A stretch of DNA of 13,143 nt from Glaciecola sp964418575. GTDB lineage: Bacteria > Pseudomonadota > Gammaproteobacteria > Enterobacterales > Alteromonadaceae. A model generated the notes under the pieces. It was given only the letters and a program-made list of their open reading frames with translations, had not been told where the DNA came from and ran no database searches. Shown one piece after another: positions 12,518 through 13,143 of this stretch (its first letter is position 1; each line of letters opens with the position of its first letter). Where the stretch lies: positions 1-13,143 of the forward strand of contig CAYQMI010000102.1 in the NCBI GenBank assembly GCA_964418575.1. The letters are read 5' to 3'. The translations under genes and the position numbers were made by a program.

Positions 12518-12829
12518 ATGGCGCAATGGAACGGTAAATATATACACCCTTATGCTGAACATGGAAAGAAATCTGAGCAAGTTAAAAAAGTGACGGTATC
12601 GATTCCGATCAATGTGCTTAAAGTACTCACCGACGAGCGAACTCGGCGCCAAGTAAATAACTTGCGTCATGCCACCAATTCAGAATTATTATGCGAAGCC
12701 TTTTTGCATGCCTTTACCGGCCAACCACTGCCAAATGATGCCGACCTAAGAAAAGACAACCCCAATCGCATTCCAGAAGAGGCGCGTCAGATTATGCAGG
12801 AAATGGGGTTGGCTGATTCAGAGGACTAA
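12518..12829 (+). CDS. metJ: Methionine regulon repressor MetJ
   Basis: 103-aa ribbon-helix-helix repressor that binds tandem met boxes as a dimer with S-adenosylmethionine as corepressor. It is nearly identical to E. coli MetJ (105 aa) over the core. EHGKKSEQVKKVTVSIP includes the DNA-contacting beta-ribbon residues K24 and T26 (Lys23 and Thr25 without the initiator Met). ERTRRQVNNLRHATNSELLC and EAFLHAFTGQPLPNDADLRK are the helices and corepressor pocket. Only the N-terminus and last ~20 residues differ. The Shine-Dalgarno sequence before ATG 12518 is weak. It is divergent from metF with met boxes and two promoters between. No hairpin terminator is evident downstream. Confidence 0.98.
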   Translation: MAQWNGKYIHPYAEHGKKSEQVKKVTVSIPINVLKVLTDERTRRQVNNLRHATNSELLCEAFLHAFTGQPLPNDADLRKDNPNRIPEEARQIMQEMGLADSED

Positions 12830-12921
12830 GGCGAAGTACCGAGCAATCGACGGGACTGCCATCTAGTAATGAGCGTATAAGCCACTAAGAGCATAAGTAC
12901 GCCCTTGCTATGAACGCAAAT

Positions 12922-13119
12922 CCTACTGTCGCTCTTAACCCTACTGTCGCTCTTAACCCTACTGTCGCTCTTAACCCTACTGTCGCTCTCAACCCTACTG
13001 TCGTTCCCTACCCTACTGTCGTTCTCAACCCTACTGTTGTTCTCAACCCTACTGTCGTTCTCAACCCTACTGTCGTTCTCAACCCTACTGTCATTCTCAA
13101 CCCTACTGTCATTCCCGCG
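12922..13119. repeat. 18-bp tandem repeat array, eleven units
   Basis: Eleven exact-period units of 18 bp, consensus CCTACTGTCGTTCTCAAC. Units 1-3 are identical (GTCGCTCTTAAC as last 12 bases) and unit 4 differs from them by one base. Units 6, 8 and 9 read GTCGTTCTCAAC, unit 7 has one change and unit 5 has CCTAC at its end. Unit 10 reads GTCATTCTCAAC, and unit 11 runs into the palindrome at 13112. The minus-strand open frame across it encodes only the hexapeptide repeat RVENDS and is not a gene. The preceding 12830-12921 holds no gene, promoter or terminator that I can support. Confidence 0.95.
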
Positions 13120-13129
13120 AAGGCGGGAA
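13112..13129. repeat. REP/MITE-like palindrome
   Basis: TTCCCGC-GAAG-GCGGGAA is a perfect 7-bp stem with a 4-nt loop, preceded by GTCA. The string GTCATTCCCGCGAAGGCGGG is a very widespread dispersed repeat core in proteobacteria (related in form to the Neisseria dRS3 repeat). It could act as a weak transcription barrier, but no T run follows, so it is not called a terminator. Confidence 0.75.
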
Positions 13130-13143
13130 CCTCGCAAATACAG

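Noticed and set aside
12922..13119. Possible CRISPR array
   Set aside because: The 18-bp units are directly adjacent with no unique spacers, and no cas genes are present.
12826..13137. Minus-strand 103-codon open frame with RVENDS hexapeptide repeats
   Set aside because: It is a by-product of an 18-bp tandem repeat being a multiple of three. It starts inside a dispersed palindromic repeat (the SRLRGNDS-type translation), has no ribosome binding site and overlaps the metJ stop.

Overview
The window looks like chromosomal DNA of a marine gammaproteobacterium of the Alteromonadales type (Alteromonas/Glaciecola relatives). That inference rests on a metJ product almost identical to the enterobacterial one, the metJ-metF divergent pair with met boxes, a mutH gene (found only in Dam-dependent mismatch-repair lineages), a yfhL-type ferredoxin and a yihY-type membrane protein. 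Base composition is moderately AT-rich throughout, and no stretch stands out as a large foreign island.

Layout, left to right. 160-1854 (+) is an outer-membrane lipoprotein related to animal protein-arginine deiminases (PAD), the most unusual gene here. mutH follows 31 nt later on the same strand. 2555-2937 holds a probably broken small Rho-N/SAP-like gene and a strong hairpin terminator. A small exported protein of unknown function (2938-3261, -) is divergent from a LysR-type regulator (3435-4337, +). The gap between them contains a sigma70-like promoter and a dyad T-N11-A box placed where LysR regulators bind. 4413-5630 (-) is a glycosyltransferase with a DVD motif. 5664-5921 (-) is an uncertain small ORF. 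5941-8625 (+) is a large soluble hybrid histidine kinase with three PAS-like regions, HisKA, HATPase, a degenerate receiver and a true receiver.

8861-9774 (+) is a Xre-RES type II toxin-antitoxin pair with overlapping genes. 9823-10020 (-) is an orphan coding fragment. yfhL (10125-10370, +) has a perfect FNR/Anr-type box centred at -41.5 from a predicted start site. yihY (10393-11415, -) and metF (11492-12379, -) follow, and metJ (12518-12829, +) is divergent from metF with two clusters of met boxes between them. The right end is an array of eleven 18-bp tandem repeats that runs into a REP/MITE-like palindrome.

Functional connections. MetJ should repress metF and itself with S-adenosylmethionine. 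The antitoxin should repress its own operon. The LysR protein probably controls the small exported protein. yfhL is probably induced at low oxygen. The rest are single genes whose neighbours do not form an obvious pathway. I see no CRISPR array, phage, insertion sequence, rRNA or tRNA. The better candidates for something undescribed are the lipoprotein PAD homologue, the LysR/exported-protein pair and the FNR-controlled ferredoxin.
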